Shown: in pieces, positions 7,513-15,943 of the stretch
How the letters are laid out: each line of letters begins with the position of its first letter
How positions within the stretch are numbered: position 1 is the stretch's first letter
From: Cytophagales bacterium CG12_big_fil_rev_8_21_14_0_65_40_12
GTDB taxonomy: Bacteria; Bacteroidota; Bacteroidia; Cytophagales; Cyclobacteriaceae
Reading direction: 5' to 3'
NCBI GenBank assembly: GCA_002786855.1
Contig: PCUU01000057.1
Location: 1-33,913 of the forward strand
DNA length: 33,913 bases
Position numbers and translations under genes: made by a program
The notes under the pieces: generated by a model
What the model was told of the DNA's origin: nothing
Seen by the model: the letters and a program-made list of their open reading frames with translations, nothing else
Databases searched by the model: none

Positions 7513-8499
7513 ATGGATCAAACCAAATCAACCACCGAAACCCCTGAACATCAGATTGAAAACTTAAAAACCAGTATGCATTATCAGTGCCGTGTGATGC
7601 TGGATTTTGCCCTAAAAAATGGCAAGGAAGTAGATGCATCTCAGGTCAGTGTGGTAGAGCATGCTGCGACAAAGGCCAATATTGAAGCCATAGTTGGGGC
7701 TTATAATTATCTAGCGGGCTTGGTTAAACCCGCCTTACCTGGCACACTCATAATGTTCGATAAGAGCAAAAGAGAAAAGAGTGCACTAAGCATTTTGGGG
7801 CCATTGCCGATTGTAAGGCATTTTATGCTTTTATCCATCTTGTCTTTGCTAGCGCTGATTTTGACAAGTCTTTCAGATCAGGTAAACGTGGCGTCAATTC
7901 AAATGAGCATGCTGCAAGGGAAAGGGTGGAGCCAAGTACTCAGGTTTATGTTTTTATTGGCAGCAAGTAGTGTGGGAGCCTCCTTTTATGCACTTTTCGA
8001 AATGAACAATTACATCAGTTCAGGTACTTTCGATACAAAATATGCTTCTACTTATTGGTCGCGTTTTGTACTTGGTTTGGTCGCGGGGATTTTGCTTTCC
8101 GAACTCTTTGTCGTGTTTATTGAACCAGCCCAAGAAACGCAAGATTCAGGAGCACCATTGGCTTCTGCTACCTATTTGCTAAAACCGATTTTGGCTATTT
8201 TGGGTGGTTTTTCTGCAAGTTTAGTCTACCGAATTCTCAACAGGCTGATTTCAGCGGTGGAGTCAATCTTTACAGGTTCGGCCAATCAAATGATTGAGCA
8301 GAAAAAGCAGGAATTCGACTTAATGAACCAGGCCAGCGAACAAAAAATGAAAACGGCTTCTGCTCAAAATCTATTGAACTTGAAGGCAACTTTGATCAAG
8401 AGCAATGTGCCTCAAACTGTACTCGATCAGGTAGATCAAGCACTGGCGCAAGTGATATCTGCCGCACCAGTGGTTAATAATTCGTCCACCAAGAATTAG
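7513..8499 (+). CDS. Unrecognised four-helix membrane protein
   Basis: I do not recognise a family in this 328-residue protein. Residues 1-95 are soluble and mainly helical. Four hydrophobic segments follow at about 101-120, 141-163, 183-203 and 222-240. The remaining 85 residues form a soluble, probably amphipathic or coiled-coil region rich in Q, K and A (MIEQKKQEFDLMNQASEQ at about 260-277). No signal peptide is present, so both soluble ends probably face the cytoplasm. The gene is alone: it diverges from the R-M unit and ends at a strong terminator. It could be an ordinary membrane protein or an accessory gene acquired with the R-M unit; the sequence does not decide this. Confidence 0.75.
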   Translation: MDQTKSTTETPEHQIENLKTSMHYQCRVMLDFALKNGKEVDASQVSVVEHAATKANIEAIVGAYNYLAGLVKPALPGTLIMFDKSKREKSALSILGPLPIVRHFMLLSILSLLALILTSLSDQVNVASIQMSMLQGKGWSQVLRFMFLLAASSVGASFYALFEMNNYISSGTFDTKYASTYWSRFVLGLVAGILLSELFVVFIEPAQETQDSGAPLASATYLLKPILAILGGFSASLVYRILNRLISAVESIFTGSANQMIEQKKQEFDLMNQASEQKMKTASAQNLLNLKATLIKSNVPQTVLDQVDQALAQVISAAPVVNNSSTKN

Positions 8500-8522
8500 G
8501 TCAAAACTGCATTGGATATTTG

Positions 8523-8554
8523 AAAACCTTGAGGAAGCGCTTCAAGGTTTTTTT
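8523..8554 (+). terminator. Intrinsic terminator after the four-helix membrane protein gene
   Basis: AAAACCTTGA (8523-8532) and TCAAGGTTTT (8542-8551) form a perfect 10-bp stem. An inner palindrome GAAGCGCTTC shortens the loop further, and a run of seven T begins at 8548. It starts 24 bp after the stop codon. It is the clearest rho-independent terminator in the window. Confidence 0.85.
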
Positions 8555-8628
8555 ATGCCTTTTTCAAACCAATGCAACCCTCTGGCTTTAATCGATGTCT
8601 TTCCCGAAAATCACTCAAACTCAAAACA

Positions 8629-9585
8629 ATGAAAACAACAAAAACTCCTCTTATCATTCTGATTGCTTTATTCATTTCTACAATCAGTTTCGCGCAACAA
8701 ACCATTAACAAGTCATTTAATGGGGTGAAAAATATCCGTTTGAGTACCGCTTCTGGAAATGGTACTATCAAAAAGGGCACTGGCAACGAAGTTAAAGTAA
8801 CTCTTGAATACACTTTCGATGACGAAATCTATAAGCCCACTTTTGAACAAGATGGCGACCGTTTGATCATTGACGAACGTTTTGAAAGAAGCAGATCGGT
8901 GAGAGGCTATGCTGAATGGACTTTGGAAATTCCTGATGGACTTGAGCTTGAGTTTAAAACTGGCTCTGGAAATATCGAAGTAGACGGCTTGGAAATTAAT
9001 GTCTTGGCAAAATCTGGTTCAGGCAACATCGAGATGTCAGATGTTACAGGTGAATTTAGAATGAACACTGGCTCTGGTAATATAGAATTATCCAATGTAA
9101 AAGGCGATAATCAAGGCAATACAGGTTCTGGTAATATTAGATTAGATCGCGTTGAAGGCAATTCAGATTTCAATACGGGTTCGGGCAGTATTAGAGGAAG
9201 AGCAGTGTCAGGTGCGATGGATTTCAACACAGGCAGCGGAAATATTACGATTGATGGTGCTACAATTCAGGGGAATTCTCGAATGAACACAGGCTCTGGG
9301 AATGCTGAGGTGGTTTTGGAGGGTGAATTGAACTTCGATTTATCGCTGAATACTGGTTCTGGGAATGCGACTTTGGATTTCAATGGTACGACTATCGCTG
9401 GTGAGTTCAGAATGGAAGCATCATCCAAAAGCGACATTAGAGCTCCATTTGATTTTGACAGGGTTTCAGAAAAGGAATCTGGCTGGAGAAATAGCAAGCG
9501 CTACACAAAAGAGGCTAAAGTTGGGAATAAAGACATTCAAATTGTCATCAGCACAGGCTCAGGGGTCTCTCAAGTAAGAAAATAA
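8629..9585 (+). CDS. Exported DUF4097 beta-strand repeat protein (TGSGN repeats)
   Basis: The start at 8629 (MKTTKTPLIILIALF) gives a clean signal peptide ending at about ISFAQQ; an in-frame ATG at 8572 would add 19 residues in front of it and is less likely. The mature protein has repeats built on (T/S)GSGN, with eight core copies (one as TGSGS) between about residues 109 and 250, spaced 15-22 residues apart. This is the pattern of DUF4097/adhesin-like proteins, which fold as a right-handed beta solenoid. Location is probably the periplasm or cell surface. It has its own short spacer before the ABC permease gene (63 bp containing a hairpin), so the two may be co-transcribed. Function is unknown; related domains occur beside cell-envelope stress regulators. 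Confidence 0.85.
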   Translation: MKTTKTPLIILIALFISTISFAQQTINKSFNGVKNIRLSTASGNGTIKKGTGNEVKVTLEYTFDDEIYKPTFEQDGDRLIIDERFERSRSVRGYAEWTLEIPDGLELEFKTGSGNIEVDGLEINVLAKSGSGNIEMSDVTGEFRMNTGSGNIELSNVKGDNQGNTGSGNIRLDRVEGNSDFNTGSGSIRGRAVSGAMDFNTGSGNITIDGATIQGNSRMNTGSGNAEVVLEGELNFDLSLNTGSGNATLDFNGTTIAGEFRMEASSKSDIRAPFDFDRVSEKESGWRNSKRYTKEAKVGNKDIQIVISTGSGVSQVRK

Positions 9586-9594
9586 TTTTTTTCA

Positions 9595-9628
9595 AGACTT
9601 CTGTAATCATTTGGGATTATAGAAGTCT
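9595..9628 (+). other. Strong hairpin between the DUF4097 and permease genes
   Basis: AGACTTCTGTAATC (9595-9608) pairs with GATTATAGAAGTCT (9615-9628) over 14 positions with one G-U pair and a 6-nt loop. There is no T run after it; the T run lies just before it (9585-9592). It may be an mRNA-stabilising or attenuating structure, or a weak terminator lowering expression of the permease gene. Only the structure is seen. Confidence 0.55.
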
Positions 9629-9648
9629 ATTCTCAAAACAACGGTCAA

Positions 9649-12012
9649 ATGCTCAAAAACTTTCTACTGGTGACCCTGCGCAATTTGCGCAGGAATAGCC
9701 TCTACTCCATCATCAATATTTCAGGTCTTTCCATTGGAATTGCATGCAGTATCTTAATTCTGCTGTGGGTTCGCGATGAAACCTCCTTCGATAAATTCAT
9801 TCTAAAAGCCGATCGCCTTTATCAAGTATGGGTAAATGCCGAGTTCGATGGCTCAATCCAAACTTGGAATTCCGTGCCGCTTCCTACTTATATGGAAATG
9901 AAAAATGCCCATTCCAACATTGTTAATTCGACAGTGGCAGGTTGGGGTGCCGAAAGATTGATTGCCAGAGATGACAATCGAATCATGCAACAGGGCTATT
10001 ACGTGGGGGAAGAATTCCTAGATATGTTCGAATTTCCGATGAAAATAGGTCAAGCTTCTGAGGTTTTGGACGATCCCTCTTCGATAGTGATTTCTGAGGC
10101 TTTGGCCGAGATCATGTTCAAGGGAGAAAATCCAATTGGGCAATTTTTAAAGGTAGAAGATGCAAGCACGCTCAAAGTGTCTGGGGTTTTTAAAAATGTG
10201 CCCAAGAATTCATCATTTCAATTCGACTACTTAATTCCATGGAAACACAGAGAGTCAATTCAACAATGGGTTCGGGACAACACAACTAATTGGGGAAATT
10301 ACTCTTTTCAGGTTTATGTAGAACTTACGGATGCCGCAAGCGAACTCAATGTGGAAGCTGGAATTAAAGATATTCTAACTGAAAAGGGGCAAACAGATGT
10401 GCCAAGAGAGTTTTTCTTACATCCGCTATTGAGGTGGAGGCTTCATGGTCAGTTTGAAAATGGAAAAGAGGCCGGAGGTCAGCATGAATACGTGACCTTA
10501 TTTTCTGTTGTGGCTATGCTCATTTTGATCATCGCTTGTATCAATTTCATGAACTTGGCAACGGCCCGTTCCGAAAGAAGGGCAAAGGAAGTGGGAATCA
10601 GAAAAAGTTTGGGTTCAAGGCGAGGACAATTGATTGCTCAGTTCTATGGAGAGTCTTTGGTCATCGCGGTCATTTCTTTTCTCTTTGGTATTTTACTTGT
10701 GAATTTGTTATTGCCAGCTTACAACAACTTGGTCGATAAAAAACTGGCCATAGACTACCTCTCATCTGAGTTTTGGCTGTTTTCATTGGCCATTATATTC
10801 GTGACAGGGATCGTTTCTGGTAGTTATCCATCGCTTTATTTGTCTTCTTTCAACCCAATTAAAACACTTAAAGGGAAGGTTTCAGTAGGCAAGAATGCGA
10901 ATCTGCCGCGAAAGATTCTCGTAATGATGCAGTTTGGGTTTGCCATTATACTCATCATCAGCACCATCGTCATCGTAAAGCAAATCGATTTGGCTAAAAG
11001 TCGCGATTTAGGCTATAATCAAGAGGGTTTGATCACAATCCCACTCACAGATGAAATCACCAAGAACTATGATGTGCTGAAACAAGAGCTGCTAAGGTCG
11101 GGCGCGGTGCTGTCTATGACTCGGTCAAACAGTGATGTTACCTCTATTCAATCCAATAATTTTTTAAGTTGGCCGGGCAAGCCAGAAACGGAAAAGGTGA
11201 TGTTTGTTACTGTAGTAACGGAATATGACTATGCCAAAACGGTTGGGGCTGAGATGATTCTGGGCAGGGATTTTTCAAAGGAATATGCAAGCGATAGCAC
11301 TGCCATAGTGGTCAATAAGGCGGCCATGGACTTAATGCAGTTGGAAGAACCTATTGGAACTCAGCTGAGTTTGTGGGGAGGTAAGCGGACGCTCATTGGT
11401 GTAATGGATAATATTTTGATGGGCTCACCTTATGAGCAAGTAAAACCAATGTTCATGGTGCTCGATAATTGGGGTGGCTCTTTGACCCTAAGACTGCAAA
11501 AGACCAACGACATGACCGCCACCATAAAAACGGTTCAGGGCATTTTCGAAATCCACAATCCGGCTTATCCTTTCGATTACCACTTTGTAGATGTGGATTT
11601 TGAAAGAAAATACACCACCATTAATTTGACACGACAGCTTTCAACCATTTTCGCGATACTGACCATTTTCATTACTGGTTTGGGCTTATTTGGATTGGCT
11701 TCGTATACTGCTGAGCAGCGCATCAAAGAGATTGGTATTCGTAAAGTTTTAGGTGCCTCTGTGCCCAATTTGGTGGGTTTAATGTCGGTGGATTTTGCAA
11801 AACTGGTTTTGATCTCTTTTGTGGTAGCAGCACCATTGGCTTATTGGTTTCTAGATAACTACCTTCAGAAATACAGCATCAGAACGAGTATAGATTGGTG
11901 GATTTTCGCAGTAACAGGCCTGGTTTCGTTGGTTTTCGCTTTGGCGGTGGTCATGAATCAAGCAAGGAGAGCGGCATTAGCGAATCCAGTTCAGTCGTTG
12001 AGGAGTGAGTAA
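9649..12012 (+). CDS. ABC transporter permease, FtsX/MacB type, tandem architecture
   Basis: The 787-residue protein starts with MLKNFLLVTLRNLRRN and a first helix (about 20-42, ISGLSIGIACSILILLWV), followed by a large MacB-type periplasmic core domain. Three helices come next, with the typical FtsX segment FMNLATARSERRAKEVGIRKSLG (about 299-321). A second half repeats the plan: one helix near 423-445, another periplasmic domain, and a C-terminal FtsX unit containing RIKEIGIRKVLGASV. This double layout is usual for Bacteroidota permeases. Such proteins are mechanotransmission subunits acting in lipoprotein, peptide or drug export or in envelope sensing. No ATPase gene is adjacent, so the partner must be elsewhere. 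Its neighbour is the DUF4097 protein. Confidence 0.9.
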   Translation: MLKNFLLVTLRNLRRNSLYSIINISGLSIGIACSILILLWVRDETSFDKFILKADRLYQVWVNAEFDGSIQTWNSVPLPTYMEMKNAHSNIVNSTVAGWGAERLIARDDNRIMQQGYYVGEEFLDMFEFPMKIGQASEVLDDPSSIVISEALAEIMFKGENPIGQFLKVEDASTLKVSGVFKNVPKNSSFQFDYLIPWKHRESIQQWVRDNTTNWGNYSFQVYVELTDAASELNVEAGIKDILTEKGQTDVPREFFLHPLLRWRLHGQFENGKEAGGQHEYVTLFSVVAMLILIIACINFMNLATARSERRAKEVGIRKSLGSRRGQLIAQFYGESLVIAVISFLFGILLVNLLLPAYNNLVDKKLAIDYLSSEFWLFSLAIIFVTGIVSGSYPSLYLSSFNPIKTLKGKVSVGKNANLPRKILVMMQFGFAIILIISTIVIVKQIDLAKSRDLGYNQEGLITIPLTDEITKNYDVLKQELLRSGAVLSMTRSNSDVTSIQSNNFLSWPGKPETEKVMFVTVVTEYDYAKTVGAEMILGRDFSKEYASDSTAIVVNKAAMDLMQLEEPIGTQLSLWGGKRTLIGVMDNILMGSPYEQVKPMFMVLDNWGGSLTLRLQKTNDMTATIKTVQGIFEIHNPAYPFDYHFVDVDFERKYTTINLTRQLSTIFAILTIFITGLGLFGLASYTAEQRIKEIGIRKVLGASVPNLVGLMSVDFAKLVLISFVVAAPLAYWFLDNYLQKYSIRTSIDWWIFAVTGLVSLVFALAVVMNQARRAALANPVQSLRSE

Positions 12013-12015
12013 GAG

Positions 12016-12063
12016 TTAATCCAGATTATGCAATGGTAGCCTCTAATGCATAATCAGGGTTAA
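12016..12063 (+). other. Long hairpin directly after the ABC permease gene
   Basis: The arms at 12016-12032 (TTAATCCAGATTATGCA) and 12047-12063 pair over 17 positions with one G-U pair and one mismatch; the inner nine pairs are perfect. The loop is 14 nt. It starts three bases after the TAA stop. No T run follows, so it is either a T-poor terminator or a 3'-end stabilising structure. Confidence 0.5.
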
Positions 12064-12538
12064 AGAAAACCAAATATATCCTTTAAGACAGTCATTCTGA
12101 ACTTGTTTCAGAATCCGTCAGTGTTATAATTCCACTGAATTATTAAGTTTGCATTTTGAACCTCTTATGTCAATTCGATGCACATGGCTTTCTATCCTGA
12201 GCACTCTAAAGCATCGGAGGAAGGACCTACAATCACAAGAAAATGGATTTAGACCCTTCGTACCTCAGGGAAGGAAAACAGTCTTTCGGATGTGAGTAGA
12301 GGAGATTAATGAAAACAGGAGCAAATTGTTTTGTGCACTCTGCTTTTCATCCTGATCCCGACCTCATCGGGAGAAGGAACTAACCTTGGTTAACTGAAAA
12401 TGAACTTAGGCCCTTCTTTCCTCAGGGAAGAAAACGGATTTTGACTTTGGCTCGAATCGTTGAGGAGTTCAGGCTCAATACAATTAATTGTTCTTTGCTT
12501 TTTATTCTGGCCCCGACCTCATCGGGAGAAGGAACCAA
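12064..12538. repeat. Convergent spacer filled with REP-like and duplicated repeats
   Basis: This gene-free region lies between two converging genes. It contains a hairpin ATTCTGAA-CTTGT-TTCAGAAT (12094-12114) and a duplicated block of about 156 bp. A CCCTTC...CCTCAGGGAAG element occurs at 12254-12275 and 12411-12430. An identical 24-base element, CCCGACCTCATCGGG plus nine bases, occurs at 12357-12380 and 12512-12535; its first 15 bases form a hairpin (CCCGA/TCGGG). The last copy ends only four bases before the hydrolase stop codon. The sequences between the copies are diverged. The pattern fits dispersed intergenic repeats of Bacteroidota rather than an insertion sequence: there is no open frame and there are no terminal repeats. 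Confidence 0.6.
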
Positions 12539-14767
12539 CTAATATTCAAGCCCATTCCTAACTCCCATTTTATCAATCGCAATCACCCCTTTAGACGACT
12601 GATCAAACACCAATTCGATTGCGGTACAAGCGAAAGAAGGATCCGTTGAGAAAGCCTTAAATGGAATTTCAAAAGTTTCCATAGCCAATTCCCAGTCACT
12701 GCCTAGGCGAGAGTTCATCTTCCCAATTTTCATATACTTGACTCTGATTTTTGGAGCCAGTTTTTTATGATCGTAAAGCTTTGCCGAAACGCTTGAAGAA
12801 TCATTTCCGATTAGACGAATGGTGAAATTAAGGTCTTCATCTCCTTCTAATTTGATCTTTGCATCTTCTGCTCTCGCGATTGAAAACAATAATGTTGAAG
12901 TAGAATCCAAATTCAATGCCTCTTCAAAATTGAAGCGATAACTTTTTTCTCTTTTAGTTGAATCATTATTCCAACCTATAATTACCGCACTTTTTCCTTG
13001 TGTGCTTTTGTCTCTATGCAGCAACTCTTGCTCGTACCAAACCTCCAAATTCTGACTTGAAATAGAGATGTTTTCCGACTTGGTAGTTTGGATATCAATA
13101 TCTTCCTCGTAATCCACCAAAGTTTGATCTTTTGAAGATTCGAAATTATTCACATAAACTACTTCAGGAAGCCAATCTGCAGCCACGGCTGCATTCTGCA
13201 AAAGAGGTAAATAGTCATGTTTTTTGTTGAAGACGTACTCGGTGAAAGCAGCCAAATAAGTTTTGGCGACCAATCTTTGTTCTTCTCCTTGAAGTAAAGG
13301 TGCCGTATTTAAAAACCAACCCGAGGTGCCTCCAAAATCATTTCTTCCCCAAATCGAATTGAATTGCCCATGATTGGCTTGGTGTACATAAACGCCAGCC
13401 TTGATTCGGTCAACAGAATCAGTATTGGTGATGCGTTGGTATTGTCTTAAACCAAAGAAGCTGGCTTCATCTGAGTCATAAGCACCTTGAATTGAAAAGT
13501 AATTGATGTTCTCTAATTCAACCCTGCGAAAATAACGTGCATCTGTCGGGGCGATAGTGACTACCCCTTGAATCCCAAAGTTGAAGTCGAATGTCACATT
13601 CGCATCGTCTGGAAAATAGGCAAGTTTATTATAAGCAGCAGCAATCGATACCGCTTCACCACCCCTAGAATGGCCCATTAAAATGATATTGTCCAAATCT
13701 ACTTTTTGATAGAATTCAGAGTTTACATCATTGTTCCATTCTCTCCATTGACTTAAATGCTTCAGCAGCAACCAAGCTCGGGCTGGCATTTCCTTCCCTC
13801 CAAAATCTCCCGACCATGTTCCATTGATAAAATTTTCGTCTACAGAAACGGTAATAAATCCTTTGCTGGCCAGGAGTTCACCCAGATAAGCGTAGCCAGG
13901 ATCTGAATAATGTTCCATGCTATGATTGCCATGCACGATCAGGATCAAAGGCAGTTTGCCTTCTTTTTTCGGTAGCCAAGTCCTTCCATTGATAGGGAAT
14001 TCAGTAGCCCCAAAACCCCAATATTTTTCTCTCCATTTCTTCTTTTTGCCTTTCCATTCGGGAATGATGAGCGAACCATCTACACTTGAAGTTTTAATTT
14101 TAACTCCTTCGCCATATTCAGGTCGCTTTTTATCGGTGCCGCTTCCGTAGGTAAAATAGTCGAAGCCATAAATTCCGGCTTCTGCTGGGTTCGCAATACC
14201 CATTTCAGAAAGGGTGGTTACTTCGGTGGGCTTGAAATCAATTGGATACGGATTACTTCCTTCATCAATCAGGAAATAAACTGGTCCTGCAATTCCTACC
14301 AGACCGATGACGGTGAAAAGTGTGTACAGCACCTTGTTTTTATTCCCTTTGATCAAGTTCATTAATGAACCAGTCAAAAGCACTAAGGAGGAAATGGCAA
14401 TCGTCATGGATTCTGTCAGCACTGCCGAAGACCAGCCAAAGTGCATATACTCAGCTAAATAGTAGGTGAATACCGTTGCAAGCACCAATGAAATGGCCAC
14501 GGTTGGAATGCCTTTAACTAGAAGGTGCAATGCAGAGCCAACCCATCGGAAAACATAAAACGCCAAAATTCCGGCTATTAAATAGGCAGGAAGCTGCAAG
14601 AAAAGGGGATATCCACTTCTAAAATAAATGGCTCCAATTGCCATGAAACTAAGAGATAGCAAAAGTAAACCAAAAAATGAACCTCTGATAAAGAGGTCAA
14701 GTTGGCTTAGTTTAGGGCCTTGAGGGAGTTTGTTTTTCTTGTTGATGCGATTGAAGAAGGATGCCAT
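12539..14767 (-). CDS. Membrane-anchored alpha/beta hydrolase
   Basis: The 742-residue protein has about five membrane helices in its first 170 residues (around 27-48, 53-75, 87-106, 117-137 and 146-167). A large soluble part follows. LILIVHGNHS (about 274-283) is the oxyanion-hole strand. GHSRGGEA (365-372) is the nucleophile elbow with Ser367. YDSDEAS probably supplies the acid, and HQANHGQFN the catalytic histidine. The set resembles chlorophyllase/lipase-like or dienelactone-type hydrolases. A C-terminal beta-rich part of about 200 residues could be a carbohydrate-binding-like or lid domain. The catalytic domain is predicted to lie outside the cytoplasm, but topology was judged by eye and the substrate is unknown. 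Confidence 0.78.
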   Translation of the reverse strand: MASFFNRINKKNKLPQGPKLSQLDLFIRGSFFGLLLLSLSFMAIGAIYFRSGYPLFLQLPAYLIAGILAFYVFRWVGSALHLLVKGIPTVAISLVLATVFTYYLAEYMHFGWSSAVLTESMTIAISSLVLLTGSLMNLIKGNKNKVLYTLFTVIGLVGIAGPVYFLIDEGSNPYPIDFKPTEVTTLSEMGIANPAEAGIYGFDYFTYGSGTDKKRPEYGEGVKIKTSSVDGSLIIPEWKGKKKKWREKYWGFGATEFPINGRTWLPKKEGKLPLILIVHGNHSMEHYSDPGYAYLGELLASKGFITVSVDENFINGTWSGDFGGKEMPARAWLLLKHLSQWREWNNDVNSEFYQKVDLDNIILMGHSRGGEAVSIAAAYNKLAYFPDDANVTFDFNFGIQGVVTIAPTDARYFRRVELENINYFSIQGAYDSDEASFFGLRQYQRITNTDSVDRIKAGVYVHQANHGQFNSIWGRNDFGGTSGWFLNTAPLLQGEEQRLVAKTYLAAFTEYVFNKKHDYLPLLQNAAVAADWLPEVVYVNNFESSKDQTLVDYEEDIDIQTTKSENISISSQNLEVWYEQELLHRDKSTQGKSAVIIGWNNDSTKREKSYRFNFEEALNLDSTSTLLFSIARAEDAKIKLEGDEDLNFTIRLIGNDSSSVSAKLYDHKKLAPKIRVKYMKIGKMNSRLGSDWELAMETFEIPFKAFSTDPSFACTAIELVFDQSSKGVIAIDKMGVRNGLEY

Positions 14768-14867
14768 TTGCCGAAATTAAGAACCTTAATATAGCAAAGG
14801 GAAGTTTAGGGGCTGAATAAAAAACTGTGAGTGGTTAGTCTATAATGGATAGAACTTCATTTGGGAC

Positions 14868-15302
14868 TTACCTTCTTATTACCTCACGGATTGAGAATTG
14901 ATCAAAGGATCTTTGATTTCCATTTTTGAAAATGGAATAATGAATATAGATGAACGAAGAGTCTTGATTTGGATTCCATTTTTTAGTGAATTCTCGACTT
15001 AGATTTCTGGTTTGAGTTGAGTTAACCGAATTCAAGTTAGAATCAGAAATGAAGCCTATGGTCTCATAATCTCCAACAGATTGTATCCCAAGTTCAAAAC
15101 GAATTGAGTCAATCCTTTTCAGATGCTTTACTGGGTATTCAATATCAATCCTAAAACTGAATTGCCCATCTATTAATTCTATTACATCGGGACTTAATGT
15201 GATGTTCGTATTCTTCAAACTATTAATCATTTGGTGGTGACATTGCATAGCAGTTGAGCCAATCAATATGAAGAGTAGGATGATGATTTTAGTAGGTTTC
15301 AT
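14868..15302 (-). CDS. Small exported protein of unknown function
   Basis: This 144-residue protein starts with MKPTKIIILLFILIGSTAMQC, a clear secretion signal. Cysteine at residue 21 suggests a lipoprotein, but the preceding residues (AMQ) are a poor lipobox, so the type of processing is uncertain. The mature part is short, polar and probably beta-rich, with no recognised motif. The start codon directly follows the stop of the IMPACT-family gene (no spacer), so the two are co-transcribed and perhaps translationally coupled. A 100 bp gap separates it from the downstream hydrolase gene. Confidence 0.65.
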   Translation of the reverse strand: MKPTKIIILLFILIGSTAMQCHHQMINSLKNTNITLSPDVIELIDGQFSFRIDIEYPVKHLKRIDSIRFELGIQSVGDYETIGFISDSNLNSVNSTQTRNLSREFTKKWNPNQDSSFIYIHYSIFKNGNQRSFDQFSIREVIRR

Positions 15303-15914
15303 TTAATGAACTAAACGAATCTCATGACTTAAATCTTGTAGCAACTTCACCTTTGATTCAAAGATTTCAACCTTACTTAAAAGTACTTCAACTTGAATAG
15401 AACATTCCATTTCGAAAGTTTGATGGCCGACTTCCAAATCAAGTTCTTTAATCAATCGCTGTACTTCGTTCATTTCTTCATAAGGAAAAGCTAAAGCAAA
15501 TCCTTTTGTAATCGGCTTTTCGATGATTTCGTTTTGCTCCAAAGCTTTGAAAGCCGCGGTTTTATAAGCCGTGATTAGCCCGCCAACCCCCAACTTTGTC
15601 CCTCCGAAATACCGAACTACGACCACTAAAGTGTTGGTCAACTCTTTCGATTTTATTTGACCCAGAATGGGGTCGCCAGCAGAATGGTTGGGTTCACCAT
15701 CGTCATTAGCACGATAATATTCGCCTTCGAGCCCATATATATAAGCATAGCAAAAATGTCGGGCATCGTAGAATTGCTTTCTCAAAGCCTCTAATTTTTC
15801 TTTGACTTCTTCTTCATTACTCACTGGGTAAGCGAATGCCAAGAACTTGCTTCCTTTTTCCTTATAGAATCCTTCGGAAACTTTTGATATGGTGAGGTAG
15901 AAATCAGCTGACAT
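15303..15914 (-). CDS. IMPACT/YigZ family protein
   Basis: At 203 residues this is the usual length of bacterial YigZ. The N-terminal domain has the family pattern: KGSKFLAFAYPV (about 20-31), ARHFCYAYIYG (about 51-61), then NDDGEPNHSAGDPIL, and VVVRYFGGTKLGVGGLI (about 97-113). The C-terminal part (about 135-203) is the ferredoxin-like second domain. Family members act with ribosomes or stress responses, and the eukaryotic IMPACT inhibits GCN2 signalling; the bacterial role is not settled. It follows the transporter gene with a 29 bp gap and is directly joined to the next small gene. Confidence 0.92.
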   Translation of the reverse strand: MSADFYLTISKVSEGFYKEKGSKFLAFAYPVSNEEEVKEKLEALRKQFYDARHFCYAYIYGLEGEYYRANDDGEPNHSAGDPILGQIKSKELTNTLVVVVRYFGGTKLGVGGLITAYKTAAFKALEQNEIIEKPITKGFALAFPYEEMNEVQRLIKELDLEVGHQTFEMECSIQVEVLLSKVEIFESKVKLLQDLSHEIRLVH

Positions 15915-15943
15915 TTGGTAAAAGTAACAATTATGAATTTAGG

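Noticed and set aside
8572-8628. Upstream ATG extending the DUF4097 protein by 19 residues
   Set aside because: The extension would precede a perfect signal peptide that starts at 8629.
8943-9370. Regularly spaced similar sequences looking like a repeat or CRISPR array
   Set aside because: The similarity is at protein level ((T/S)GSGN turns in the DUF4097 protein); the codons differ between units and there are no constant-length repeats with unique spacers.
12064-12538. Insertion sequence remnant
   Set aside because: No transposase fragment, terminal inverted repeats or target duplication; the pattern is of short hairpin repeats.
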